A stretch of 23,660 bases of DNA. Source: DATLBA01 sp035527275 (GTDB lineage: Bacteria; Planctomycetota; Phycisphaerae; FEN-1346). This document shows, piece by piece, positions 15,226 to 23,484 of the stretch. A model generated the notes under the pieces. It had not been told where the DNA came from. It saw only the letters and a list, made by a program, of their open reading frames with translations, and made no database searches. How positions within the stretch are numbered: the stretch's first letter is position 1; each line of letters starts with the position of its first letter. Location: contig DATLBA010000075.1 in assembly GCA_035527275.1 (NCBI GenBank), positions 1-23,660 of the forward strand, written 5' to 3'. The translations under genes were made by a program, and so were the position numbers.

Positions 15226-17586
15226 CTAGAAAGCCGTCCCAATTGTGAACGAGAAGATTTCCTCATCGTCGTCGCCATCTTTCGCGATGGGGAAGCCGAA
15301 GTCGAAGGCAAACGGAACGGGGCCGAAGAACGGAACCGTGAACCGGACGCCGAAACCGACCGATGCCCGCCAGGTGCTCAACCCGATCCCCTTCTCGACC
15401 GTGCCCGTGTCCAGAAACAGGACGCCGGTCAGGTTCTTCTCGAAGAGTGGGAACGAGTATTCGGCGGAGGCGAGGACCAGAAAATCCCCGCCGATCTCCG
15501 TGTCATTTTTATGAGGCCCGGCGCCGCGGAACTCGAACCCCCGGAGGCTGCCCTGCCCGCCGGCGTAGAACCGCTCGAAGACCGGCGCGTCGCCCGCGAT
15601 GACGCCCAGCCGGCCGCGAACCGCCAGGACACTGCGCCGGTCCAGCACGTCCCGCGTCACGGTCCAGTATTTGCGGCCGTCCAGCACGAACTTCGTGAAG
15701 GTGTAACTGCCGCCCAATGCCCCGGCCTGCTCGGCCGATCCCCGGACGCGGTACCCTTCCGTGGGGAAAAAGAAACTGTCGGTCGTATCCTTCAGGAGGC
15801 CGATCTCGGCGCTCGTGAGGGACGAGGAGCCTTTGACGTCCAGGATATCCTGCGGCACGCCGACATCGAGATTGCTGATGTTAATGGTCTCCAGGCGGAA
15901 ATTCAAGAAGGCGTGGAGATCGTCGCGCACTTCCTTGCCGAAGCCGATGCTCCCGCCGATGCGCCGCTCGTCGTAGGCGCTGCGCCGGCGGTCGAAGAAG
16001 AAGCCGCTCGCCGAGAGGCTGAAGTCCGTGTCGGCCAGATGCGGCTCGCGGAAGTCGATGCGGTAGCGCTGGAGTTCGATGCCGGGCTCCAGAGAGATGC
16101 GGAAGAGTTGGCCGGCCCCGCGAAACGCCTCACCGCGCCAGAACTCGTCCCAGGACTCGGGCCGGTCGGCGAGGTCGAAGTTGCGCTGGATGAACGAGAT
16201 GTTCCCCACGACACCGCTGTTGCTGCTGATGCCGGCGCCGAGGATGAGGTTGGCGGTTTCGGTTTCCTCGACGCGGACGAGGACATTGCGGACCTCGGGA
16301 TTCTCGGTCGGGACCGCCGCAACCCGGACCGAGCCCGGCCGGAAGAGCCCAGATCCTTCCAGCCGCCTGCGCGCCCGGTCAATCAGTTTGGTGTTGACCG
16401 GCTCGTCGGGGAAGAAGCGCAGTTCACGCCGCACCACCTTGTCCTGGGTCAGAAGATTGCCCTCGATGCGAATCTCCCCGATGCGGACCTGTCGGCCCTC
16501 TTCGACCTGGAAGGTCACATCGACAAGGCCGGGCTCTTCGGCAAAATCAATGACCGGGCGCACAACGGTGTCGATGTGTCCGACCTCGCCGTAGGTTTCC
16601 CGGACGAGCCGCACCGCCTGCCGCATCTTCTCCGCCGTATACGGCTCGCCGGGCGCCATGCCGATTTCCTGATCCATTTGCTTTTTCAGGAGCGACCGGC
16701 TGAATCGCTCGACGTCGGCCAGCGCCACCGAACGCACCTGGTAGCGCGGCCCTTCCTCGATGACAATGCGGATGGTCAGGCGGGTGCGGTCGCGGTTGAA
16801 CGCCAGTTCCCGCTGAACGCGGACGTCGAGAAAACCCTGGTCGATGTAATAGTTGCGGACGTTGGTGACGTCGCGCTCGAGCCGTTCTTCATCGTAAACG
16901 CCGGACGCCAGAACCAGAAACCACGCCCGCGTTTCCATCTGCTTTTTCAGTTCCCGCGCAGGGAGGGAAAAGTTGCCGACGAACTCCATCCTCCGGATGC
17001 GGACGCGCGGCCCCTCGGTCACCGTGAACCGGGCCACCTGCTGGTCGGCCAGGCGATCCTCATCCAGCATGACGCGGACAAAATAGAAGCCCGCGTCGCG
17101 ATATTTCTGTTCGATGGCCCGCGCGCCGGTGAAAATTCGGTGCCGGTCCATCTTGTCGCCGGCGGCCAGACCGATCGTCTCGGCCAGGTCCTTGTCCGAG
17201 AAGTGGTGGTTGCCCATAAACTCCAACCGCCCGAGGATCGGCCGCTCCGTTACCTCGACGACCAGGACGAGCCCCTCGTCCTCCTGCTCGGGGCGGATGA
17301 CGACGTCGTCGAACTCGTGGAGGTCGTAGATGCGTTTCAGGTCCTCGTCCACGGCAGCCGGGCTGTAGGCGCTGCCCTCGCGGAGACGCATCTGGCCCAG
17401 GATGCGGTGGGTGTTGACGCGCTCGTTGCCGCGGACGACCACGCGGACGATCCGCTGCCCTTCCGCCTCGGCCTCTCCCGCGGCACGGGCGGCGGCCGGC
17501 GCCAGCCACGCGGCGCCCAGTGCCACCAGAATCAACAGTGCATACTTCTCGAAGCCCAGCGTCATGATGGTCGCCCGGATCTTCAT
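15226..17586 (-). CDS. bamA: Outer-membrane protein assembly factor BamA
   Basis: This 786-residue protein is the core of the BAM complex, which inserts beta-barrel proteins in the outer membrane. A signal peptide ending near APAAARAAG is followed by about five POTRA repeats (roughly residues 40-425), recognisable from recurring patterns such as VVVRGNERVNTHRILGQM and LEFMGNHHFSDKDLA. The C-terminal Omp85 barrel contains the conserved RGF motif (682-684, in GSLRGFEFRG) and ends in the terminal Phe expected of barrel proteins. The start is uncertain: ATG 17584-17586 gives a charged n-region, but no clear Shine-Dalgarno is seen; ATG 17565 and GTG 17622 are alternatives. It is followed directly by ompH. 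Confidence 0.95.
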   Translation of the reverse strand: MKIRATIMTLGFEKYALLILVALGAAWLAPAAARAAGEAEAEGQRIVRVVVRGNERVNTHRILGQMRLREGSAYSPAAVDEDLKRIYDLHEFDDVVIRPEQEDEGLVLVVEVTERPILGRLEFMGNHHFSDKDLAETIGLAAGDKMDRHRIFTGARAIEQKYRDAGFYFVRVMLDEDRLADQQVARFTVTEGPRVRIRRMEFVGNFSLPARELKKQMETRAWFLVLASGVYDEERLERDVTNVRNYYIDQGFLDVRVQRELAFNRDRTRLTIRIVIEEGPRYQVRSVALADVERFSRSLLKKQMDQEIGMAPGEPYTAEKMRQAVRLVRETYGEVGHIDTVVRPVIDFAEEPGLVDVTFQVEEGRQVRIGEIRIEGNLLTQDKVVRRELRFFPDEPVNTKLIDRARRRLEGSGLFRPGSVRVAAVPTENPEVRNVLVRVEETETANLILGAGISSNSGVVGNISFIQRNFDLADRPESWDEFWRGEAFRGAGQLFRISLEPGIELQRYRIDFREPHLADTDFSLSASGFFFDRRRSAYDERRIGGSIGFGKEVRDDLHAFLNFRLETINISNLDVGVPQDILDVKGSSSLTSAEIGLLKDTTDSFFFPTEGYRVRGSAEQAGALGGSYTFTKFVLDGRKYWTVTRDVLDRRSVLAVRGRLGVIAGDAPVFERFYAGGQGSLRGFEFRGAGPHKNDTEIGGDFLVLASAEYSFPLFEKNLTGVLFLDTGTVEKGIGLSTWRASVGFGVRFTVPFFGPVPFAFDFGFPIAKDGDDDEEIFSFTIGTAF

Positions 17587-17712
17587 GTACGCGGCCCCGG
17601 CCAACAGGGTCCCGGTTCCCACAGGATAGTCAACACGAGGATTTTACAGAACCCACAAGCGCCTTGCCATCAAGAAACCGTGAAGATTCCGCTTCGGAAC
17701 GGCCGAACGGCA

Positions 17713-18171
17713 TCAGACTCGCGGGGTCTCGCCTCCGGCAGCCGTCACCGGCCGAAAGGTCAAGAGCGGCCACAAAAGCGGAAAAAGCGTCCCTATCGGC
17801 ACCAGAAGCCCACACACGACCACCAGGAGTCCCGGTGCAATAGGCCCCACCATGCGAACCAAGAACCACACGAGTCCCAGCACAACCAGAAGGGCGTTTT
17901 CACCGATAAACGCCAGCCGCGCCCACGGTCGGCCCTTGACGTACATGATTGCCTCAAAGACGGCAAGAAGCAGAAACAACACCGCAACGGCGAGGACCAG
18001 AAATCCTTCCGTATTTGTCTCCGGCCAAGATGGCGCCACCGAAATGCACAGCCGTCGGAAATAAGCGGAGAAGATGCAAAAGAAATTGGTCGAAACGGCA
18101 ATTACCTCGACTGCGGCAAGCAGAATTGCCAGTCGCCGCCGGACTCTGGGGTCGCGCTGCCACCGTGCCAT
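17713..18171 (-). CDS. Small four-helix membrane protein, function unknown
   Basis: This 152-residue protein begins at ATG 18169-18171 with GGGAGG five bases upstream; a longer reading from 18225 lacks such a site. Four hydrophobic segments lie near residues 13-36, 57-78, 83-106 and 108-138. The loop after the second helix carries Glu73, KGR 79-81, Trp83-Ala84 and Gly90-Glu91. This is exactly the spacing seen in the protein at 1244-1759, although the rest of the sequence differs. It sits between the acyl-CoA dehydrogenase and bamA, with gaps of 107 and 126 bases. No function can be assigned. An inner-membrane location is expected. Confidence 0.78.
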   Translation of the reverse strand: MARWQRDPRVRRRLAILLAAVEVIAVSTNFFCIFSAYFRRLCISVAPSWPETNTEGFLVLAVAVLFLLLAVFEAIMYVKGRPWARLAFIGENALLVVLGLVWFLVRMVGPIAPGLLVVVCGLLVPIGTLFPLLWPLLTFRPVTAAGGETPRV

Positions 18172-18278
18172 GTCATCCTCCCGGTCAAAACCCACCCCTC
18201 TGGCGACCATCCACCCTGCACGCACCGGCTACCCTGCGCCGTGCCGCCCTACCTATGCAAACAGGTCCGACGGTCCAA

Positions 18279-20027
18279 TTACTCCTCGGCGAACGTCGGG
18301 CCGACCAGAACGTCAAAGCGGTCGAGCGTCGAGCGGTCGCCGCTGGTAATCAGCGCCAGTGTGTGTTCGCACCGCCGGACGGCGCGGCGGATGAATCGTT
18401 TGGCCCGGATGGCCTTCTCGCGCGAGTCCCGCGCCATTCCGAGCCACAGATACGACAGATATATCTCTGCGGCAACGTCCACCAGCGGCCGCGCCCAAAG
18501 GTCCAGGTAATCCGCCCCCTGCTCTTTCTTCAAGTATGCGACAGCCGCATCCAACTTGGCTCGCACGCGGCGGAGATGCCCGGCGAGGCCCTTGAAGCCG
18601 CGCGGCGGCTCGGCCTCGTCCAACTCGGCCAACCGCTTCTCGGCCGTGCCGCTCGTCACGCCGCGCACCGACGCCACCACCTGCAACTGACTCGTCCCCT
18701 CGTAGATCGTCGTGATCCGCGCGTCCCGGTACAACTGTTCCAGCGGGTAGTCCTGCATGTATCCCGACCCGCCGAGGACGCTGATGGCTTCGTATGTGAC
18801 GCGGTTGCACATTTCGCTCAGCCGGTACTTTGCGACCGGTGTCAGGAAGGCGGCCAGGCGCTTGTATTTCTTCTGTTCCTTATTCAGCGCGCGCCGCTGG
18901 TCGTCGTCCTCGCATCGCGCTGTGGCTTCCCCGAGACCATACTCGTAGTCGGCCGCCAGGCCGGCCTCATACAGGAGCGCGCGGCCGGATTCGATGGCCA
19001 GTTTCATTTCGGCCAGAAGGTCGGCTACGGCAGGCATCTGTTCGATGGGGTGGCCGAACTGGACGCGCGTGTGGGCGTAATTGCGGGCCACCCGGAACGC
19101 CGCCTCCGCGATCCCCAGGCTCTGGGCGGCGATGCCGATCCGCGCCCCGTTCATCAGCGCCATGACGTATGTCACCAGACCCCGCCGCCGCTCGCCCACC
19201 AGTTCCGCGGGCGCATCGTTGAACTGCATCTCGCACGTCGGCGAGCCGTGGATACCCAACTTCTCCTCCGTGCGGCGAATCCGGATGCGGTCATTGCGTT
19301 CGCACAAGAAAAGGCTGAGGCCCATCCCGCCGGCTTCGTCAGGTTCGCTGCGCGCCAGGACCAGCAGCATTTCGCCACACCCATTCGTGATGAACCGCTT
19401 GACGCCCTTCAGGCGCCACCGCCCGCTGTCGTCCTGGTAGGCGCGGAGTTGGATGTTTTGGAGGTCGCTGCCCGCGTCCGGCTCGGTCAGGACCATGGCG
19501 CCGGTCACCTCGCCGCGGGTGAAGCGCGGCAAGGTCCGCTGCTTCTGGTCCTCCGACGCGAACGCGTTAATCGTCTCCGCGATACCCTGGAGGCCGAAGA
19601 TGTTCATCAGGCTCGCGTCGGCGCGGCTGACGATCTCGGTGGCCATCGCATAGACGATGCCCGGACAGTTCAGGCCGCCGAAGCGCCGCGGCAGTGTAAA
19701 GCCCATCAGGTCCGCCTGGGAGAACGCCTTCAAGGCCTTTTCAATCCCCGGCGCATAGCGGACGCGCCCCTCCTCGGAAACCAGGCAGGACCCGATCCGG
19801 TCGATCTCGGGCGACTCCGGCGCAACGATGTCGCCGGCAATTTGTCCGGTCAGGGACAGAACCCGCCGGTAATTGTCCACGGCGTCGGTCATGTTCTCAG
19901 GTGCGTAATCGTATTCGGCGGCTTCCCGGAAATCGCGTTCGCGGATGCGCACCAAGCGCTCGAGATCCATGCGGTCGAGGTGGAACTGAATGTCCGGGTT
20001 GTCCTCGAAGAAGTTCGCCACCGTCAC
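18279..20027 (-). CDS. Acyl-CoA dehydrogenase, long form
   Basis: This 582-residue flavoenzyme should oxidise acyl-CoA to enoyl-CoA and pass electrons to the electron transfer flavoprotein encoded just upstream. The FAD and substrate region MVLTEPDAGSDLQ (178-190), the FITNG strand (212-216), RVQFGHPIEQ (321-330) and the catalytic Glu443 in IYEGTSQLQ follow the family order. Beyond the usual 380-400 residues it has a C-terminal helical extension of over 100 residues, as in the larger FadE-like bacterial enzymes. The start is GTG 20025-20027, overlapping the etfA stop in GTGA; another GTG two codons on is possible. Chain-length preference cannot be read from sequence. Confidence 0.92.
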   Translation of the reverse strand: MTVANFFEDNPDIQFHLDRMDLERLVRIRERDFREAAEYDYAPENMTDAVDNYRRVLSLTGQIAGDIVAPESPEIDRIGSCLVSEEGRVRYAPGIEKALKAFSQADLMGFTLPRRFGGLNCPGIVYAMATEIVSRADASLMNIFGLQGIAETINAFASEDQKQRTLPRFTRGEVTGAMVLTEPDAGSDLQNIQLRAYQDDSGRWRLKGVKRFITNGCGEMLLVLARSEPDEAGGMGLSLFLCERNDRIRIRRTEEKLGIHGSPTCEMQFNDAPAELVGERRRGLVTYVMALMNGARIGIAAQSLGIAEAAFRVARNYAHTRVQFGHPIEQMPAVADLLAEMKLAIESGRALLYEAGLAADYEYGLGEATARCEDDDQRRALNKEQKKYKRLAAFLTPVAKYRLSEMCNRVTYEAISVLGGSGYMQDYPLEQLYRDARITTIYEGTSQLQVVASVRGVTSGTAEKRLAELDEAEPPRGFKGLAGHLRRVRAKLDAAVAYLKKEQGADYLDLWARPLVDVAAEIYLSYLWLGMARDSREKAIRAKRFIRRAVRRCEHTLALITSGDRSTLDRFDVLVGPTFAEE

Positions 20028-21052
20028 ACCCTTCTTTTAATGGCGTCAATCATCATCGGAACCGCGCGGTTCAGGTCGCCGACGATTCCATAGTGGGCGA
20101 CCTGGAAGATCGGCGCATCCGGGTCGGCGTTGATGGCGACAATCTTTTGGGCCTCGCTCATCCCCGCCCGGTGCTGAACCGCGCCGCTGATGCCGATGGC
20201 GATGTACAGGGCCGGCCGCACGGTCGTCCCGGTCTGGCCCACCTGATGGTCCTTGTCGATCCAGCCGCTGTCCACGGCGGCGCGGCTGGCGCCGGCAGCC
20301 GCCCCCAGGGCGTTCGCCAGGTCCCAGATGAGGCGGAAGTTCTCCTTGCTGCCGACACCCGCCCCGCCCGCAACGATGATGCGGGCCGCCTTCAGGTTCA
20401 CCTTCCGCTCGGCCCGCGTGTGTTCGAGAATCTTGAGCGGCAGGTCCTCGGGCGCCAGATCCGGCGTGAAGCGCACAACCTCGCCCCGCCGCGCCGGGTC
20501 GGCGTCGGGCATCCGCATCACGCCCTCGCGGACCGTGGCCATCTGAGGCCATCGCTCGGGGTTGACGATGGTCGCAATGATGTTCCCGCCGAACGCCGGA
20601 CGGACCTGATAGAGCAGGCGGTCGTACTTCTGCCTGGTTGTCGGCTCGACGTGGTCGCCGATATCGAGGTCCGTGCAATCGGCCGTCAGGCCCGCTCTTA
20701 TGGCGCTGGCGATGCGCGGGGCGAGGTCGCGCCCGAGCGGCGTCGCACCATAGATGACGATCTGCGGCTTGTGCTCTTCGATCAGGCGGCAGAGCACTTT
20801 GGCGTAAGAGTTGCTCTGGTAGTGGGCCAGCAGGGGATGTTCAGCAACCAGGACACGGTCCGCGCCGTGGTGAATGAGGCGCTCGGCATGACCGGCCGCA
20901 TCGGCCCCCAACAAGACCGCCGTCAGCCGCACGCCCAACGTCTCGGCAAGTTCCCGGCCCTTCGACAACAGTTCCAGGCCGACGTCCTCGAGTTCGCCGT
21001 CGTTCTGCTCGGCCACCACCCAGACGTCGCCTTGCCGGTTCGCTTCGATCAT
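20024..21052 (-). CDS. etfA: Electron transfer flavoprotein subunit alpha
   Basis: This 342-residue subunit binds FAD and, with EtfB, carries electrons from acyl-CoA dehydrogenases to the membrane quinone pool or a bifurcating partner. The C-terminal FAD domain is clear: GGAGVGSKENF (229-239), SRAAVDSGW (256-264), VGQTGTTV (271-278), GISGAVQH (287-294) and INADPDAPIF (307-316). The ATG at 21050-21052 is preceded by GGAG at about nine bases; an earlier TTG at 21133 would overlap etfB. It lies 58 bases after etfB, and its stop overlaps the acyl-CoA dehydrogenase start. Confidence 0.95.
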   Translation of the reverse strand: MIEANRQGDVWVVAEQNDGELEDVGLELLSKGRELAETLGVRLTAVLLGADAAGHAERLIHHGADRVLVAEHPLLAHYQSNSYAKVLCRLIEEHKPQIVIYGATPLGRDLAPRIASAIRAGLTADCTDLDIGDHVEPTTRQKYDRLLYQVRPAFGGNIIATIVNPERWPQMATVREGVMRMPDADPARRGEVVRFTPDLAPEDLPLKILEHTRAERKVNLKAARIIVAGGAGVGSKENFRLIWDLANALGAAAGASRAAVDSGWIDKDHQVGQTGTTVRPALYIAIGISGAVQHRAGMSEAQKIVAINADPDAPIFQVAHYGIVGDLNRAVPMMIDAIKRRV

Positions 21053-21110
21053 CAACAGCGTCTCCGCCCCATGGCTCGGTGCGCAGCCCTTTGGGCTTGC
21101 GGTTAAACCT

Positions 21111-22004
21111 TCAGCCGATCGTGTGGTCCTCAATCAGTTCGTGGACCATCGCGGCTACGGCCTCTTCGGCCGGCTCGACCTTCTTGAACCCGCTGCCCGT
21201 GAGGACGACCGACTGGATGCGTTTGACCTTGGTGGGGCTGCCGTCGCGGCCGCACCACGCCAGGTCCGCCTCAATGTCGTCGAGGTCCCACTGGGTAATC
21301 AGGAGACCTCGCTTCCCCAGCGATTCGGCCCGGGCTCGAACTTCGGCGTCATCCCGCGCGTCACGCTCAAGTTCCGCCCGCGACCGGGCCTTCTTGACGG
21401 CCATGATCCGCTTCGCCGAGGGTGGGCGCGGCTGAGGCCCCCCGTCGGTGACCGTCAGCAGGCACGGCAGCGGGCAGGAGACGCGCTCCGTGCCGCGACC
21501 CGTGTTGCGCCGGGCGACGATGCGGCCGTCGCCTATCTCCTCGACGGCTTCCACGTAGGTGACCTGCGGCCAGCCGAGTTTCTCAGCCGTCTGCGGCGGC
21601 ACTTGGGCTGTATCCCCGTCAATCGCCTGCCGCCCGCAAATGACGAGGTCCACGGCCCTCCCCGCCCCGAGTTTGCGCACCGCGCAAGAGAGGATGTAAC
21701 TGGTGGCCAAGGTGTCGCTGGCGGCGGCGCGGCGGTCGGTAATGAGCACCACGTCATCGGCTCCGCGTTCGAGGCTCTCGCGCAGGGCTTCACACGCCTG
21801 AGGCGGGCCCATCGTCACGACCGTGACGCGGCCGCCGCATCGCTCGCGAACCCGAAGGGCCGTCTCCAGTGCGTAAAGGTCTTCGGGGTTGAAAATGGCC
21901 GGCAGCGCAGTCCGGTTGACCGTCCCGTCGTCGCGCATGGCGTCGGCGGTGAGGCGTTTCGTGTCCGGCACCTGTTTGACCAGCACAACAATGTTGTACG
22001 CCAT
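21111..22004 (-). CDS. etfB: Electron transfer flavoprotein subunit beta
   Basis: This 297-residue subunit pairs with EtfA. It starts IVVLVKQVPDTKRL, has IFNPEDLYALETAL (37-50) and the nucleotide-binding stretch ICGRQAIDGDTAQ (122-134), all typical. It is longer than the common 250-265 residue form. The extra part is in the C-terminal third, a charged helical segment after IMAVKKARSR followed by a WDLDDIEADL region and SPTKVKRI. Whether the complex is an ordinary or an electron-bifurcating Etf cannot be decided by eye. The ATG at 22002-22004 has GAGGG just upstream. It is first in etfB-etfA-acyl-CoA dehydrogenase. Confidence 0.95.
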   Translation of the reverse strand: MAYNIVVLVKQVPDTKRLTADAMRDDGTVNRTALPAIFNPEDLYALETALRVRERCGGRVTVVTMGPPQACEALRESLERGADDVVLITDRRAAASDTLATSYILSCAVRKLGAGRAVDLVICGRQAIDGDTAQVPPQTAEKLGWPQVTYVEAVEEIGDGRIVARRNTGRGTERVSCPLPCLLTVTDGGPQPRPPSAKRIMAVKKARSRAELERDARDDAEVRARAESLGKRGLLITQWDLDDIEADLAWCGRDGSPTKVKRIQSVVLTGSGFKKVEPAEEAVAAMVHELIEDHTIG

Positions 22005-22054
22005 CTACCCTCAATCTCTCGAATAGGCGTTCCAACAGGCCACAGGAGGAAAAC

Positions 22055-22083
22055 ACGTTACCGGCGCCCTGCCCGATGGTCAA
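22055..22083 (-). promoter_or_regulatory. Candidate promoter of etfB operon
   Basis: On the minus strand TTGACC (22078-22083) is followed after 17 bases by TAACGT (22055-22060). The -35 box and spacing are good, while the -10 box matches at only three positions. The leader would be about 45 bases. Confidence 0.4.
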
Positions 22084-22130
22084 GCACAATTCGCACAACG
22101 CCAGGCAGTGGGGTGACCACGGATTGCGGC

Positions 22131-22220
22131 CCGCCAACGCGGGACCGGGCCGAGGCACGGAGGGAGGCGAAGGGAGGCGCGTTGCGGACGGAGGACGGGG
22201 GAAAGACCTCTCTTTTCGGG
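22131..22220 (+). repeat. 90-bp direct repeat, copy A
   Basis: It begins CCGCCAACGCGGGACCGGGC and ends with a CTCTCTTTTCGGG stretch. Copy B starts 217 bases later. Copy A has a ten-base AAGGGAGGCG insertion relative to B and fewer GACGGGG units. Confidence 0.8.
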
Positions 22221-22249
22221 TTGACAAGGCCCGGATTTTCGGATATCAG
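22221..22249 (+). promoter_or_regulatory. Weak promoter candidate toward PEP-CTERM gene
   Basis: A perfect TTGACA (22221-22226) is followed after 17 bases by TATCAG (22244-22249), four of six to consensus. It starts immediately after repeat copy A. The nearest plus-strand gene is over 500 bases away, so its relevance is doubtful. Confidence 0.25.
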
Positions 22250-22347
22250 TTGCGTGTAGGAGCACCCGGGGTTCAGTCCACTTCAGACGGGCCAGCGCCT
22301 TTTTTCGTAGGACAGACGGCTCCGGCCGCGTGTCGCTGTTCGGGAGA

Positions 22348-22434
22348 CCGCCAACGCGGGACCGGGCCGACGCACGGAGGGAGGCGTGTTGCGGACGGGG
22401 GACGGGGGACGGGGGAAAGATCTCTCTTTTCGGG
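22348..22434 (+). repeat. 90-bp direct repeat, copy B (87 bp)
   Basis: It matches copy A through the opening CCGCCAACGCGGGACCGGGC and the closing CTCTCTTTTCGGG. Its centre has three tandem GACGGGG units (about 22394-22414), where copy A has a degenerate GACGGAGGACGGGG. The difference looks like slippage in a small minisatellite. Confidence 0.8.
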
Positions 22435-22460
22435 GGGGCATTTCCTTATCCGCCGCCTGT

Positions 22461-22518
22461 GACAGTCTCGCACTGTCGGAAGGGACAGGCTTGGGCGAAA
22501 CCATTCCACAAGGTTTCG
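22461..22518. other. Two short hairpins downstream of repeat B
   Basis: GACAGT (22461-22466) pairs with ACTGTC (22472-22477) around a 5-base loop. CGAAACC (22496-22502) pairs with GGTTTCG (22512-22518) around a 9-base loop. Neither is followed by a T run in either direction. They could belong to a long leader of the PEP-CTERM gene. Confidence 0.3.
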
Positions 22519-22766
22519 GCCGTGACAAGCGAATAGCATCGCGCGGGGGATCTGTGCGCGGCCGGTGCGTGTTGAATCGTCGCAACGGGGAAAACGGCGT
22601 CGCTTCGGGCAAGGCCGGGCTCACCATTTGTTTGTGGCTTTAGAGTGTGGGTGGGGGTTGCCAGTAAGGAGGGAGACCCGCACCCCGGACGGCAAGGAAG
22701 CGGACGAAAACGGCAAAGTCCGAAAAAACGCAAGGGCGCAAAGGAACACAGGAAAGGGGGTACGTC

Positions 22767-23477
22767 ATGGATTCCAAGCCAATCGCAGTGAGTCTGTCCG
22801 TCGTGCTGATCCTCGGCCTGGCGGGGGTTGCCGGCGCAACCATGGTGACCGTGCCGCTCAGCGATCCGTCCGGCACCGACGCCGGCTGGAGTGTCACCTA
22901 CGACGACGCCCGGGTGGACTTGACGGTAGACCAGGTCAGCCACGACAACGATTACGTCCTCATCCAGCTCTCCAAGGACTTCATCACAGGCCCGAATCCG
23001 GTCACGCGTCGGTGGCCCGCCATCATGATGGATTTCATGCAGCGGCTCGCGGACGCCGAGACGGTCAGCACCTTTCGCATCATGGCCGAGTCGATTAGCA
23101 ACCAGACGGGTGTGGAGTGGACCGACTTTCACTGGGAGGTTCTGAACCACAACGATGCCTGGCTCGATGTGGCGGCCTCCGGCGAGTTCGGCATTCAGCC
23201 GCCTCCCCACTTCCAACAGCAGCAGTGGACGACGCGGGCCGGAGAGCCGAACCGGGCCGACGCGCTGGACGTCTGGGATGGGCTCGTGGTGACCGGCTCG
23301 AGTTACTTCCCCGGGGTGGACGACAGCGACCTGGTGATCCAGACAGACCTCACCGGCGCCGACCCCTTGAGTTTCACCTTCAAGCAGTATCCGACCCCCG
23401 AACCCGCGACGCTGGGGCTTTTGGCGGCGGGGCTGGGGGCGGCATTGACCTGCCGCCGGGCGCGGAGGAAACCGTAA
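22767..23477 (+). CDS. PEP-CTERM sorting-domain exported protein
   Basis: This 236-residue protein starts at ATG 22767 behind AAAGGGGG (22753-22760). A signal peptide (about 1-24, ending VAGA) leads into a beta-rich, acidic region with no recognisable enzyme motif. The C-terminus is a PEP-CTERM tail: PEP at 211-213, a hydrophobic helix (214-228) and a basic RRARRK end. Such tails are handled by exosortase in bacteria that make extracellular polysaccharide. No exosortase is in the window, although a chain-length determinant-like gene is at the other end. The mature part resembles the secreted PEP-CTERM proteins common in planctomycetes. It is convergent with the aminotransferase tail. Confidence 0.88.
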   Translation: MDSKPIAVSLSVVLILGLAGVAGATMVTVPLSDPSGTDAGWSVTYDDARVDLTVDQVSHDNDYVLIQLSKDFITGPNPVTRRWPAIMMDFMQRLADAETVSTFRIMAESISNQTGVEWTDFHWEVLNHNDAWLDVAASGEFGIQPPPHFQQQQWTTRAGEPNRADALDVWDGLVVTGSSYFPGVDDSDLVIQTDLTGADPLSFTFKQYPTPEPATLGLLAAGLGAALTCRRARRKP

Positions 23478-23484
23478 GCCGTAA

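Larger units (their letters stand above)
22005..22766. other. Repeat-rich intergenic region between etfB and PEP-CTERM gene
   Basis: No gene is supported in these 762 bases. They hold the etfB promoter candidate, two copies of a roughly 90-bp block (22131-22220 and 22348-22434), a TTGACA-led promoter candidate (22221-22249), two short hairpins (22461-22477 and 22496-22518) and a run of CGCAAGGGCGCAAAGG at 22730-22745 just before the PEP-CTERM ribosome site. Frames crossing it have repetitive, low-complexity products. Confidence 0.7.

Noticed and set aside
17620..17660. A bamA promoter from TGTAAAAT and TTGACT on the minus strand
   Set aside because: The TAAAAT-like box lacks a -35 box at suitable spacing, and the TTGACT lies downstream of it, so the two do not form one promoter.
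15043..18510. A 1155-codon open frame on the plus strand opposite ompH, bamA and the small membrane protein
   Set aside because: It lies antisense to clearly recognisable genes, has a low-complexity product rich in Arg, His, Asp and Gln, and reflects the third-position GC bias that suppresses stops on the opposite strand.
17949..20093. A 714-codon plus-strand open frame opposite the acyl-CoA dehydrogenase
   Set aside because: It is a shadow of the dehydrogenase, which has its full motif set; the antisense product is compositionally biased.
22131..22434. The repeated blocks as a CRISPR array
   Set aside because: There are only two copies, each about 90 bp and 217 bases apart, with no uniform repeat-spacer pattern and no cas genes nearby.
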